DNA from: UBA5486 sp036744795
GTDB taxonomy: Bacteria > Bacillota > UBA4882 > UBA10575
Direction of reading: 5' to 3'
Assembly: GCA_036744795.1 (NCBI GenBank)
Contig: DAIOHK010000004.1
Coordinates: forward strand, 32,307 to 96,306
DNA length: 64,000 bases
Position 1 is the stretch's first letter. Each line of letters opens with the position of its first letter. Positions 1 through 7,769 of this stretch are shown in pieces. A model generated the notes under the pieces. It was not told the DNA's origin. It searched no databases and was given only the letters and a program-made list of their open reading frames with translations. The position numbers were made by a program, and so were the translations under genes.

Positions 1-75
1 AAGACTTTTCGATATTTTGCGAAAGAGGATTGTTTTGAAATTCAAGGTGAAGTGGAGGTGGAGCTGGAGTTATGA
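1..75 (+). CDS. C-terminal end of an upstream gene, possibly LptC
   Basis: An open frame runs in from the left edge and stops at TGA 73-75. It encodes 24 residues ending in EVEVELEL. The stop overlaps the start of the next gene as ATGA, so the two are translationally coupled. The next gene is LptA-like, and lptC is the usual neighbour upstream of lptA, so LptC is an inference from context only. The fragment is too short to identify. Confidence 0.5.
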   Translation, partial: KTFRYFAKEDCFEIQGEVEVELEL

Positions 76-776
76 AGAAACATTTACTAACATCCGGATT
101 TCTCCTTCTTCTAATATTCTTTTGCTCCGGTGCACTACTGGCCAAGGAAAAGGGGATCTTCAAGGGAATCGACCGCTTTGGTGGTGATACTGATGGAAAA
201 AGCATGTTCATGGAGGGGGAAAATCTAGAGTATTTTCAAGGAGAGACTCATATTCGTTTTGATAGGGCTGAAATCATAGAAATGGATAATGGTTCAAGGC
301 AAGTCAGTTTTATTGGAAGGGTTCATTTACAACACGAGGATCTAGTAGTCTCCGGAGAGCAGTTTCAATATAATACGGATAAAAAAAGTGGGACTTTTAC
401 TGAAAATGTTGTTTTGGAGAGGAAAGAAGTTTTAAATGCAGAGGGTAAAATCGAGAAAGAAGGGATCAAGCTAACCTGTGGTTCATTGTTCCTGGATACG
501 GAAGAAAAAAGTTTTATTGCAACTGAAAAACCTTTAATTAAACACAAGGATTTTGAAGGTAATGGTGGGAAAATTAGTTATCTTGATGCCATAGAGAAAC
601 TAACTATTACGGGTGGTTTTTATATTCTCAAAGAAAAGGAAGAGATTACGGGGGAAGAGATCTCGTTTGATTTAAAAGCAAAAACTTTTGAGGCCAAACG
701 TGGAACAGGAACTCTTGAGGTAGTCTTTGAGATTGAAGAAGAGAAAGATGACGGGAAAATTGAGCAGGAAAAATGA
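72..776 (+). CDS. LptA/OstA-like periplasmic protein
   Basis: This 234-residue protein begins with a signal peptide (MKKHLLTSGFLLLLIFFCSG, cleavage near ALLAK). The rest is a run of short beta-strand repeats such as VSFIGRVHLQHEDLVVSGEQ, FTENVVLER and KLTCGSLFLD. This is the pattern of the OstA/LptA beta-jellyroll that carries lipopolysaccharide across the periplasm. The C-terminus is charged (EEEKDDGKIEQEK). The start ATG overlaps the upstream stop. An LptA-like protein implies an outer membrane, so the host is probably a diderm Firmicute. The family is often too divergent to name exactly; a general OstA-domain protein is the safe call. Confidence 0.72.
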   Translation: MKKHLLTSGFLLLLIFFCSGALLAKEKGIFKGIDRFGGDTDGKSMFMEGENLEYFQGETHIRFDRAEIIEMDNGSRQVSFIGRVHLQHEDLVVSGEQFQYNTDKKSGTFTENVVLERKEVLNAEGKIEKEGIKLTCGSLFLDTEEKSFIATEKPLIKHKDFEGNGGKISYLDAIEKLTITGGFYILKEKEEITGEEISFDLKAKTFEAKRGTGTLEVVFEIEEEKDDGKIEQEK

Positions 777-793
777 TTAATTGATTATGTGAT

Positions 794-818
794 CTCTTAA
801 GGTTAGAGAGCCTTAGAG
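794..818 (+). terminator. Weak stem-loop after lptA-like gene
   Basis: CTCTTAAGG at 794-802 pairs with CCTTAGAG at 811-818 with one bulge. An A-rich rather than T-rich tract follows, so termination is uncertain. Confidence 0.3.
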
Positions 819-834
819 GAATAATAAATAATTC

Positions 835-848
835 AATTATGCAATTCC
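835..848. repeat. Solitary terminus of the GGAATTGC MITE-like family
   Basis: AATTATGCAATTCC matches the right end of the complete elements at 21766-21875 and 39918-40030. No left end is recognisable nearby, so this is a remnant or a solo end. It lies just before the yhaM ribosome site. Confidence 0.5.
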
Positions 849-873
849 TAAATAAAGGGAGTGAGGTTAGGGG

Positions 874-1941
874 ATGCAAATTAAGGATATAGTAAAGGAA
901 GGAACCGTTACAGGAACCTTTTTAATCCTGGATAGCCAGTGGCGGATAGCAAAAAACGGTAATGCTTTTGCTGCGATCCGGATTGGTGACCGGAGTGGTG
1001 AGATCCCTTTTAAAGTTTGGAGAATATCTGAAACAACTTTTAATGAATTAAAAAAAGGACAGATCATTAAAGTTCAAGCGATTGCCAAAAACTTTAATGG
1101 TACGCTTCAACTTGAGGCTGATGGAGAAGAGGAGTTTTACCGGGTTTGTCAGGAGGGAGAGTTTGAAGCATCTTTTTTTCTTCCAGTAACAGCCATTAAT
1201 ATTGATGATTTGTGGAATATTATTGATAGTACAAGGCAGGAGATAAAAACTGAAGCTTATCAAGTACTCCTGGATAGTTTCTTTGGAGATGACAAATTTC
1301 GCAAGAAGTTTTCTTCTTCACCTGCAGCTATGCGCCATCACCATGCCTATCTGGGGGGGCTTTTAGAGCATACTGCCGGTGTTGTAGTTCTTTGCCGGGC
1401 AGCGGCCAGTCAATACGTTGAGGTTAACCGGGAATTATTACTCACTGGCGCACTGCTGCATGATATAGGTAAGATTCAATCCTATAAAGGGAGACTTGGC
1501 TTTGAAGGGACAGACCAGGGAAAACTTATTGGTCATTTAGTACTTGGAGTTCAGATGGTAATGGAAGCGATTTATAAGCTTCGTGACTTCAGAGGGAATG
1601 AGTTTTTCCCTTCGACAATGGAATTACCATTGGTCCATCTTATGCTTAGCCATCATGGGAGATTGGAATGGGGTTCTCCGATGGAGCCTGTTCTTCTCGA
1701 AGCTTGCCTTCTTCATCATGCTGATCATATGGATGCCGAAGCGGCGAAGTTTAGGGAAGCCATCCGTAACCATCCTGAGGACGGCGGGGACTGGACTGCT
1801 TATAATCCAACCTTAAAACGTTCGATTTATCTGCCGGACTTTGAATTTGTCGGTAATGAGCAACAGACAACCGAGGAAGAAATTATACAAACTTCGTTAT
1901 TTGAAAATATTTATAGTGAAGATGTTGGAAAGAATGCTTGA
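874..1941 (+). CDS. yhaM: 3'-5' exoribonuclease, YhaM family (OB-fold + HD)
   Basis: The 355-residue protein has two recognisable parts. Residues 1-95 form an OB-fold nucleic-acid-binding domain (GDRSGEIPFKVWRI, FNGTLQLEAD). The rest is an HD phosphohydrolase domain with MRHHHAYLGGLLEHTAGV near residue 150, the LLHDIGKIQSY metal motif near 195, and later histidines in LMLSHHGRLEWGS and LLHHADHMDAE. This order and length match YhaM, which trims RNA and DNA 3' ends in Firmicutes. The start ATG follows GGGAGTGAGG. It stands alone, with about 100 bp before it and 190 bp of repeat-derived DNA after it. Confidence 0.88.
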   Translation: MQIKDIVKEGTVTGTFLILDSQWRIAKNGNAFAAIRIGDRSGEIPFKVWRISETTFNELKKGQIIKVQAIAKNFNGTLQLEADGEEEFYRVCQEGEFEASFFLPVTAINIDDLWNIIDSTRQEIKTEAYQVLLDSFFGDDKFRKKFSSSPAAMRHHHAYLGGLLEHTAGVVVLCRAAASQYVEVNRELLLTGALLHDIGKIQSYKGRLGFEGTDQGKLIGHLVLGVQMVMEAIYKLRDFRGNEFFPSTMELPLVHLMLSHHGRLEWGSPMEPVLLEACLLHHADHMDAEAAKFREAIRNHPEDGGDWTAYNPTLKRSIYLPDFEFVGNEQQTTEEEIIQTSLFENIYSEDVGKNA

Positions 1942-1957
1942 AGAGTAAGTAACCACT

Positions 1958-2072
1958 CACACTGGCTACTACTACCAAGAATGCTGAATGAAGAAATCCA
2001 ATTTCACTGCTGAAACAACATTCTGACCAGGCTGGGTGGAGTATCTATACGAGCGACCAGCGACGAGTTACT
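1958..2072. repeat. Dispersed repeat family B, copy 1
   Basis: The segment contains AGAATGCTGAATGAAGAAAT followed by ACTGC(T/A)GAAACAAC. The same order occurs at about 17841-17888. Downstream come runs of GAGCGACCAGCGACGAG, and related CGACGAGTAAC words recur at 2160-2290, near 17920 and near 45110. No protein is encoded. The repeat continues into the coding start of mtaB. Confidence 0.6.
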
Positions 2073-2131
2073 AGCTGCATTTTCTAAGGAGAAGTTATTC
2101 AGCTGCAAGCATGTAGAAAAGGAAGAGATTA

Positions 2132-3604
2132 ATGGTAATTGAAAATCGAGAAGAATTAAGCAAAGATCCTGCTACTACCATAGTGACGAGTGATGAGCAA
2201 CGAACCAGCAATGGTAATCACCGGCCTGAGCGACCAGCAAAGAATCAGCAATGGCAGTCTTCTACTCAAGCGACGAGTAACGGATCATGTGTAACGAGCC
2301 GAGTTGCTTTTCATACCTTGGGCTGTAAAGTGAATCAATTTGATACAAGTGGTTTGATTACTAAATTCCGTGAACAGGGGTATGAGATTGTTGATTTTAA
2401 AGAACCGGCGGATATATATATTATTAATACTTGTACAGTAACAAAAACAGCTGAGCAAAAAGCTAGACAGTTAATAAGAAAGGTTAAACGGGAACAGCCT
2501 GGGGCTTGGGTAGTAGTTACCGGGTGCTATGCTCAGACTAAAGCAAAAGCTCTAGCTAAAATGCCAGAAATTGATTTATTGGTAGGGGTAGCCGGGAGAA
2601 GCAACCTTGTTGATTTGGTAGAAGAGCAGTCTTTATGGAAAAAGAATAAGGTGATTCCTTGGGGGAGTTGTAATCAATTTGAAATCTTTACTCCAGAATA
2701 TACCGGGAAGACCCGTGCTTTTCTAAAAATTGAAGATGGCTGCGAATCCTATTGTAGTTATTGTAAGATCCCTTTTGCCCGTGGCCCAATCCGTAGTCTC
2801 CCGCCGGAACAGGTGAAAGCTGAAATCAGGCGGATGCTGGAGCTCGGATATAAAGAGATTGTATTGGTTGGTATTCATCTTGGGGAATACGGGAAAGATC
2901 TTGATACTGACCTGGCCACTTTACTTACCGAAATTGAGAGTGAATGGAGAGGTGAAAAACAGGGAGAATGGCGGTTACGACTGGGTTCCATTGAGCCAAG
3001 AGATTTTACTCCTTTATTGATGCAAGTATTACACTCCTCTCGGCTAATATGTAATCATTTGCATATTCCTTTACAGAGTGGGAGCGGGACGGTACTTTCC
3101 CGGATGAATAGAAGATATTCCCCTGATGATTATGCCGGCTTAATTTCCATGCTCCGCAAAGGTATCCCGCGACTTGCTCTTACTACTGATGTTATGGTAG
3201 GGTTTCCTGGAGAAACCGAGGAGGAATTTACTGAGACCTTAAATTTTATTAAAGCAATCGGATTTTCCAGGATTCATATTTTCCCCTATTCAATACGAGA
3301 AGGAACCAAAGCGGCAAGAATGGATGGACAACTTTCCAGGAAGACTAAAGAGGAAAGGGTCAGACAAACTGAGGTAATCGCCGAAGAGCTAGCTAAAGAA
3401 TACCGTTTAAAATTTTCTGGTGAGATAGTCGAAGTTTTGCTTGAAGAAACAAATCTTCGGGGGTATTGGGATGGACTTTCTCGAGAATACCTAAGGATTC
3501 AGGTAAAGGGGGATTGGCATGCAAATACTATATTGCAAGTACTTGTTACCACCCCGGAAACAGAGCCTCTTGTTGGTAAAGTGGTAAAAACAGGAGATAT
3601 TTAA
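2132..3604 (+). CDS. mtaB: tRNA t6A37 methylthiotransferase MtaB
   Basis: This radical-SAM methylthiotransferase adds a methylthio group to t6A37 in tRNAs reading ANN codons. The N-terminal UPF0004 domain supplies cluster cysteines in HTLGCKVNQF (C65), NTCTVT and VTGCYAQ. The radical-SAM cluster is C204-x3-C208-x2-C211 (CESYCSYC). A C-terminal TRAM-like segment follows. The odd part is residues 1-55, a polar low-complexity extension rich in N, S, Q and T. Homologues normally begin just before the VAFHTLGCK motif. No ATG, GTG or TTG lies in frame close to that motif (GTG at 2183 is the nearest), so the ATG at 2132, with GGAAGAG before it, is kept. The extension is built from repeat family B. 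Confidence 0.9.
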   Translation: MVIENREELSKDPATTIVTSDEQRTSNGNHRPERPAKNQQWQSSTQATSNGSCVTSRVAFHTLGCKVNQFDTSGLITKFREQGYEIVDFKEPADIYIINTCTVTKTAEQKARQLIRKVKREQPGAWVVVTGCYAQTKAKALAKMPEIDLLVGVAGRSNLVDLVEEQSLWKKNKVIPWGSCNQFEIFTPEYTGKTRAFLKIEDGCESYCSYCKIPFARGPIRSLPPEQVKAEIRRMLELGYKEIVLVGIHLGEYGKDLDTDLATLLTEIESEWRGEKQGEWRLRLGSIEPRDFTPLLMQVLHSSRLICNHLHIPLQSGSGTVLSRMNRRYSPDDYAGLISMLRKGIPRLALTTDVMVGFPGETEEEFTETLNFIKAIGFSRIHIFPYSIREGTKAARMDGQLSRKTKEERVRQTEVIAEELAKEYRLKFSGEIVEVLLEETNLRGYWDGLSREYLRIQVKGDWHANTILQVLVTTPETEPLVGKVVKTGDI

Positions 3605-3684
3605 TAAAATGCATATTAATATATGAAGAAGGGTTTTTCTTAGTCATGTCGAAATTATGGATGTAGGGGAAAGGAGGTTTTGTA

Positions 3685-4032
3685 GTGAATGACTGCGTTT
3701 TTTGCCGGATAGCTAAAAAACAAATTCCGGCAGAGATTCTTCTGGAAAATGAGAAACTCATTGTTTTTCAGGACAAAAACCCCGTTGCCCCTGTTCATGT
3801 TCTACTGATCCCAAAGCAACATGTTAGTAGTATTGTTGATCCTTTGTTAACAGAGGATAAGCAATTAGCAGCAGAGATTTTTGCTGCTATTCAAGAGATC
3901 ACGGAAAAAACCGGGGTAAACGAAAATGGCTTCAGGGTAGTAGTTAATCGTGGAACCCATGGCGGAGAATCTGTACCCCATTTACATTTTCATATTATAG
4001 GCGGCAGAGAACTTTCCTGGCCTCCGGGATAA
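3685..4032 (+). CDS. HIT family nucleotide-binding protein
   Basis: This 115-residue histidine-triad protein has the N-terminal zinc/HINT-type start NDCVFCRIAKKQIPAE, the central DKNPVAPVHVLLIPKQH segment, and the catalytic HLHFHIIGG motif near the C-terminus. It is the HinT/protein kinase C inhibitor-like branch, which hydrolyses nucleoside phosphoramidates. The start is GTG at 3685, eight bases after AAGGAGG. Length is normal for the family. It sits between mtaB and rpsU; the next promoter begins at its stop codon. Confidence 0.92.
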   Translation: MNDCVFCRIAKKQIPAEILLENEKLIVFQDKNPVAPVHVLLIPKQHVSSIVDPLLTEDKQLAAEIFAAIQEITEKTGVNENGFRVVVNRGTHGGESVPHLHFHIIGGRELSWPPG

Positions 4033-4061
4033 TTGACTGGACTTGAGGATTATAGTATAAT
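4033..4061 (+). promoter_or_regulatory. Sigma-A-type promoter of rpsU
   Basis: TTGACT at 4033-4038 and TATAAT at 4056-4061 are separated by exactly 17 bases. The start of rpsU lies 86 bases downstream. Confidence 0.75.
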
Positions 4062-4146
4062 AAACTATTATTATTATTATTTTGTTTCTCTAAGAGAGTT
4101 ATGTGCCTAAGGTTTTAAGTGGGCAGCGGAGGGGGGGAAGTAGATC

Positions 4147-4326
4147 ATGGCCGAAGTCAAGATCGGGAAGAACGAATCCCTAGATAGTGCCCTGCGCAGG
4201 TTTAAGCGACAGTGTCAGCGCTCGGGGATCCCGGCGGAGATAAGAAAAAGAGAGCATTATGATAAGCCAAGTGTACGTAGGAAGAAAAAGTCCGAAGCCG
4301 CCCGGAAGAAGAAAAAGAGATTTTAA
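4147..4326 (+). CDS. rpsU: Small ribosomal subunit protein bS21
   Basis: The 59-residue frame begins MAEVKIGKNESLDSALRRF and ends in a lysine/arginine-rich tail (KKSEAARKKKKRF), the hallmark of bS21. It binds near the anti-Shine-Dalgarno region of the 30S subunit. The start follows a very strong purine run, GGAGGGGGGGAAG. It has its own promoter and a terminator directly after, so it is monocistronic here. In many Firmicutes rpsU follows the HIT gene, as it does here. Confidence 0.95.
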   Translation: MAEVKIGKNESLDSALRRFKRQCQRSGIPAEIRKREHYDKPSVRRKKKSEAARKKKKRF

Positions 4327-4337
4327 AGCTGTCTCTT

Positions 4338-4368
4338 AAGGTCCACCCGCAAAGGGTAGGGCCTTTTT
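4338..4368 (+). terminator. Rho-independent terminator of rpsU
   Basis: AAGGTCCACCC pairs with GGGTAGGGCCTT across a short GCAAA loop, with one bulged A, and runs into TTTTT. Confidence 0.75.
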
Positions 4369-4450
4369 ATTTATTACCTTTCAATTATTAAAAAAAAATT
4401 AACGTATATTCTGAAACCATTAGTCTGTTTATATAGTTTATATAGATAAA

Positions 4451-4632
4451 GGAATAGATCATTCTATAGGATGGCAAATTTTATATTTTGATATTCCACA
4501 AAATATTGATAGCCCCACTAGAATTGTCCGATTGAGAGGGTTCTTTGGATGTTAGACAATTCCCTTGAATAAAGGCTAAAATGCTATATATTATGTTCAA
4601 ATGACTCCATAGTTGATTATGCAATTTCCTCA
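4451..4632. repeat. Degenerate long copy of the MITE-like family
   Basis: The inner segment CCACAAAATATTGATAGCC differs by one base from the reverse complement of the 39918-40030 element. The right part, CTATATATTATGTTCAAAT followed by GATTATGCAATTTCC, follows the order seen in 21766-21875. The left end, near GGAATAGATCATT, is degenerate. It fills most of the gap between rpsU and nfeD. Confidence 0.5.
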
Positions 4633-4664
4633 AATAAATGAATAATAAGGAAAGAGGGATCAGA

Positions 4665-6020
4665 ATGAAGTCAAAGAGGTTTAAAAGAATAAGCCCATTC
4701 ACTATTGTTTTACTGGTAATTGCAATAATTGTAACCTTATTTTCCTACAGAAAGGCTGGTAATGCTGGAACTGATTTGCTATATGTAATACCTTTGAAAG
4801 GAAATATTTCCGGTGGTACAGCAGATTTTATTATCAGAGCTCTGAATGAAGCAGAAGATCGGGAAGCTGATGCAGTTTTATTGGAACTGAAAACGTTTGG
4901 TGGTTATGCCGACTCAATGGCTGAAATTGGAGATGCTATTAGTACATCGAAAATTCCTGTTCATGTTTTTATTGAAGGTAGAGCCATCTCGGCTGGAGCG
5001 TATATTGCTCTTTGTGCCAATCAGATCGGAATGTCACCGGAAGCGGTAATAGGTGCATCACAGCCTTTGGTTCCGGATGGTACTCCTGCCCCGGAAAAAA
5101 CTAAAGCTGCATTCCGAAAGATGTTTAAAGCGGCAGCTGAAGCACGGGCTAGGAGAAGAGGAATCGAGCTTAATACTTTACTGGCTGAAGCAATGGTTGA
5201 TCCGGATGTAGAAGTAGAAGGAGTGGTTGCAAAAGGGGAATTGTTGGCATTTACTGCGAAAGAAGCTTTAGAGCATAAATATGCGGATTTTATTGCCGAC
5301 AATCGAAATGAAGCCATCATCAAATTAGGTTTAAGCGATTTGAATACTGTTGTTGTTCAACAAACGCCTGTGGAAAGTCTGGTACGGTTTTTAACAGATC
5401 CCGTAATCAGTCCAATATTACTGATTGTAGGATTTACAGCGCTTATTATTGAGGTATTTACTGCGGGATTTGGCTTGGCAGGAATAGTTGGTGTTTCCTC
5501 GCTGGTTCTCTTTTTCGGGGCAAGAATTCTCTCAGGATTAGCTGGGTTTGAGGTTATTGTCTTGTTTTTCCTCGGCCTTATCTTGTTGATCCTAGAGGCT
5601 TTTGTGATTCCAGGTTTTGGTTTTGCCGGCATTTTAGGTTTGATATCAATGGGCGGTAGTATAATTCTTTCCTATGCTTCGAGCGGCCAGGGACTGGCTT
5701 CGCTTGGAATCTCTTTGGCCTGGTCCTTGTTTCTTGTTTCCTTGGCTTTCCAATATTTAAGACGTAGCCAATTTTTAAACCGGATCATACTAAAAACAAC
5801 AGCCGAAAGTGAGCAAGGTTATTCTGCTGTTCCTGTATATCAACAGTGTCTCGGAAAAACCGGGATAGTAGTACATCCGTTACGGCCTGCAGGAGTTATG
5901 GAATTAGAGAATGGACAGCGTTTAGATGTGGTTTCTGAGGGAGCCTTTATCCCCATTGGACAGCGGGTTAAAGTTATAGAGGTTGAGGGCAGGAGAATAT
6001 TGGTTCGGGTCGAAGGTTAA
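4665..6020 (+). CDS. nfeD: NfeD-family membrane protein with ClpP-class protease domain
   Basis: This is the long NfeD form, about 451 residues. After one N-terminal membrane segment there is a ClpP/SppA-like serine-protease domain with the GRAISAGAYIALCANQIGMS motif, whose serine is the likely nucleophile. Four or five membrane helices follow (for example PILLIVGFTALIIEVFTAGF). A C-terminal OB-fold NfeD domain (GKTGIVVHPLRPAGVMELEN) ends the protein. The longer frame starts at 4638, but AAAGAGGG at about 4650 places the start at ATG 4665. It is followed by floA, the standard partner: NfeD proteins act with flotillin-type scaffolds in membrane microdomains. Confidence 0.9.
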   Translation: MKSKRFKRISPFTIVLLVIAIIVTLFSYRKAGNAGTDLLYVIPLKGNISGGTADFIIRALNEAEDREADAVLLELKTFGGYADSMAEIGDAISTSKIPVHVFIEGRAISAGAYIALCANQIGMSPEAVIGASQPLVPDGTPAPEKTKAAFRKMFKAAAEARARRRGIELNTLLAEAMVDPDVEVEGVVAKGELLAFTAKEALEHKYADFIADNRNEAIIKLGLSDLNTVVVQQTPVESLVRFLTDPVISPILLIVGFTALIIEVFTAGFGLAGIVGVSSLVLFFGARILSGLAGFEVIVLFFLGLILLILEAFVIPGFGFAGILGLISMGGSIILSYASSGQGLASLGISLAWSLFLVSLAFQYLRRSQFLNRIILKTTAESEQGYSAVPVYQQCLGKTGIVVHPLRPAGVMELENGQRLDVVSEGAFIPIGQRVKVIEVEGRRILVRVEG

Positions 6021-6056
6021 AATTAATGAAGTAAAATAGAAAAAGAGGTGTTGTTA

Positions 6057-7049
6057 ATGGAAACCATTTCTTTATTATTTATTGCACTGGCTGTAATTTT
6101 TGTTTTATTATTCTTTAATTTTGTGCCAGTTGGATTATGGATCTCTGCTTTGGCGGCAGGCGTTAATATTAAAATTTGGACACTATTTGCGATGAGACTG
6201 CGGAGAGTCCCACCATCCCGGATTGTTTTGCCAATGATTAAGGCAGTAAAGGGTGGGATTGATGTTACTGTCGATAAAATGGAAGCCCATTTTTTAGCAG
6301 GTGGTAATGTAGATCGGGTTGTTGATGCTTTGATTGCTGCTCAACGTGCAGAAATTAAATTGACTTTTGAACGGGCAGCTGCAATTGATTTAGCCGGAAG
6401 AAACGTCTTGGAAGCGGTTCAGATGAGTGTTAATCCCAGAGTAATTGAGACTCCGGAGATTGCAGCTGTGGCTAAGGATGGAATTGAACTTAAAGCTAAG
6501 GCTCGGGTTACCGTTCGGGCCAATATCGACCGGTTAGTAGGTGGGGCCGGGGAAGCAACAATCATTGCTAGGGTCGGAGAAGGGATTGTTACGACTGTTG
6601 GTTCTGCGGAAACCCATAAAGCGGTATTAGAAAATCCAGATCGGATCTCCCAGACTGTTCTGGAGAAAGGCCTGGATGCTGGAACCGCTTTTGAGATTCT
6701 ATCCATTGATATTGCCGATGTTGATGTTGGAAGGAATATTGGAGCTAAACTACAGATTGATCAGGCTGAAGCTGATAAGAATATTGCCCAGGCCAAAGCG
6801 GCTGAACGAAGATTTGCTGCTTTAGCTAGAGAACAAGAGATGAAGGCTCAGGTTCAGGAGATGCATGCTCGCGTGGTAGAGGCCGAGGCAGATGTACCAC
6901 GAGCCTTTGCCGAAGCACTTCGTGACGGAAGAATAGGTGTAATGGACTACTATCAGCTGCAGAATATTCAGGCAGATACTTCAATGCGGGAATCGATTGG
7001 AAAAGGGACGAGACCTTCTTCTGAAGGGACAGAAAATATGAAAAAATAG
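6057..7049 (+). CDS. floA: Flotillin-like membrane scaffold FloA
   Basis: The 330-residue protein has a short N-terminal membrane hairpin (LLFIALAVIFVLLFFNFVPVGLWI), a SPFH-like domain (IVLPMIKAVKGGIDVTVDKM) and an Ala/Glu-rich helical end (AQAKAAERRFAALAREQEMK). This is the UPF0365/YqfA family that organises functional membrane microdomains. A frame opens at GTG 6048, but AAGAGG at 6043-6048 fits the ATG at 6057. It lies 36 bp after nfeD and 22 bp before a small acidic gene, probably one operon. Confidence 0.93.
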   Translation: METISLLFIALAVIFVLLFFNFVPVGLWISALAAGVNIKIWTLFAMRLRRVPPSRIVLPMIKAVKGGIDVTVDKMEAHFLAGGNVDRVVDALIAAQRAEIKLTFERAAAIDLAGRNVLEAVQMSVNPRVIETPEIAAVAKDGIELKAKARVTVRANIDRLVGGAGEATIIARVGEGIVTTVGSAETHKAVLENPDRISQTVLEKGLDAGTAFEILSIDIADVDVGRNIGAKLQIDQAEADKNIAQAKAAERRFAALAREQEMKAQVQEMHARVVEAEADVPRAFAEALRDGRIGVMDYYQLQNIQADTSMRESIGKGTRPSSEGTENMKK

Positions 7050-7071
7050 AATGGGGTGAGGTGCTGAGGCG

Positions 7072-7590
7072 ATGGGTTGGATTTGGATACTATTTATCCT
7101 TATTTCCGTGATTTCTAATATTTTTGAGAAAGTGGCAAAAACCCAACAAACTCAAAGGATACCCCGTCCGGGTAGAACAGGGGAGGGGGAGAAAGGGAGC
7201 AAGAACCCATCAGCTCCCAGACCAGTAGCTTTTCCCCCGTTTTTCCTTGAAGAAGAGGAAGATTATAATAAAGGTATCATACCTGAGGTAACAAAGTCGA
7301 TTGAACCCGAGATCAGTCGAGTAGAAGAGAAAACTACGAGTCCGGGGCCCCTTGATACAAAGGGAAAAGGGAAGATCCCATTTGAGGAAGAGTTTTCTGA
7401 GGAAACCTTTGATGATGATATTTTATCCATGGAATCAATGGACGAAGATTTTGGTCAGGAGAAAGACTTTGTTGAAAAAGATGAGAGCGGAGAGAAAATA
7501 GAAACTAAAGATTTCTATTCTGCCTTTCTACTGGCACAGATAATTGCCAGGCCGGATTTTAAAACTATTCCCTGGAAACGTCGACTTTAA
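7072..7590 (+). CDS. Acidic single-pass membrane protein of the nfeD-floA operon
   Basis: I do not recognise a family. The 172-residue protein starts with one hydrophobic segment (MGWIWILFILISVISNIFEK). A basic, proline-containing linker follows, then a long acidic stretch rich in E and D (for example EEFSEETFDDDILSMESMD). It ends with FYSAFLLAQIIARPDFKTIP, a short hydrophobic stretch. It is third in an operon with nfeD and floA, so a role as a partner or adaptor of the flotillin scaffold is plausible by position only. A terminator closes the operon just after it. Confidence 0.75.
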   Translation: MGWIWILFILISVISNIFEKVAKTQQTQRIPRPGRTGEGEKGSKNPSAPRPVAFPPFFLEEEEDYNKGIIPEVTKSIEPEISRVEEKTTSPGPLDTKGKGKIPFEEEFSEETFDDDILSMESMDEDFGQEKDFVEKDESGEKIETKDFYSAFLLAQIIARPDFKTIPWKRRL

Positions 7591-7622
7591 TAATAGATTA
7601 AATAAATGGTTTTTTGACTTTT

Positions 7623-7659
7623 AAGTTGGTTAAGCTTTTAAAGCTAACCAACTTTTTTA
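7623..7659 (+). terminator. Terminator of the nfeD-floA operon
   Basis: AAGTTGGTTAAGCTTT pairs with AAAGCTAACCAACTT and runs into TTTTTT. Confidence 0.8.
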
Positions 7660-7734
7660 TAAATTGGTTAGCTTTTAATCAAACAAATGTATACTTAATA
7701 CTTATAGGCTGTAAGGCATTTTTCACAAAAAACA

Positions 7735-7743
7735 TGATATAAT
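7735..7743 (+). promoter_or_regulatory. Extended -10 promoter upstream of the carboxyltransferase gene
   Basis: TGATATAAT is a TGnTATAAT extended -10 box, 26 bases before the chosen start. No convincing -35 box is visible. Confidence 0.45.
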
Positions 7744-7769
7744 CTATAAAAGTTTCGGGGGTGAAGCAA

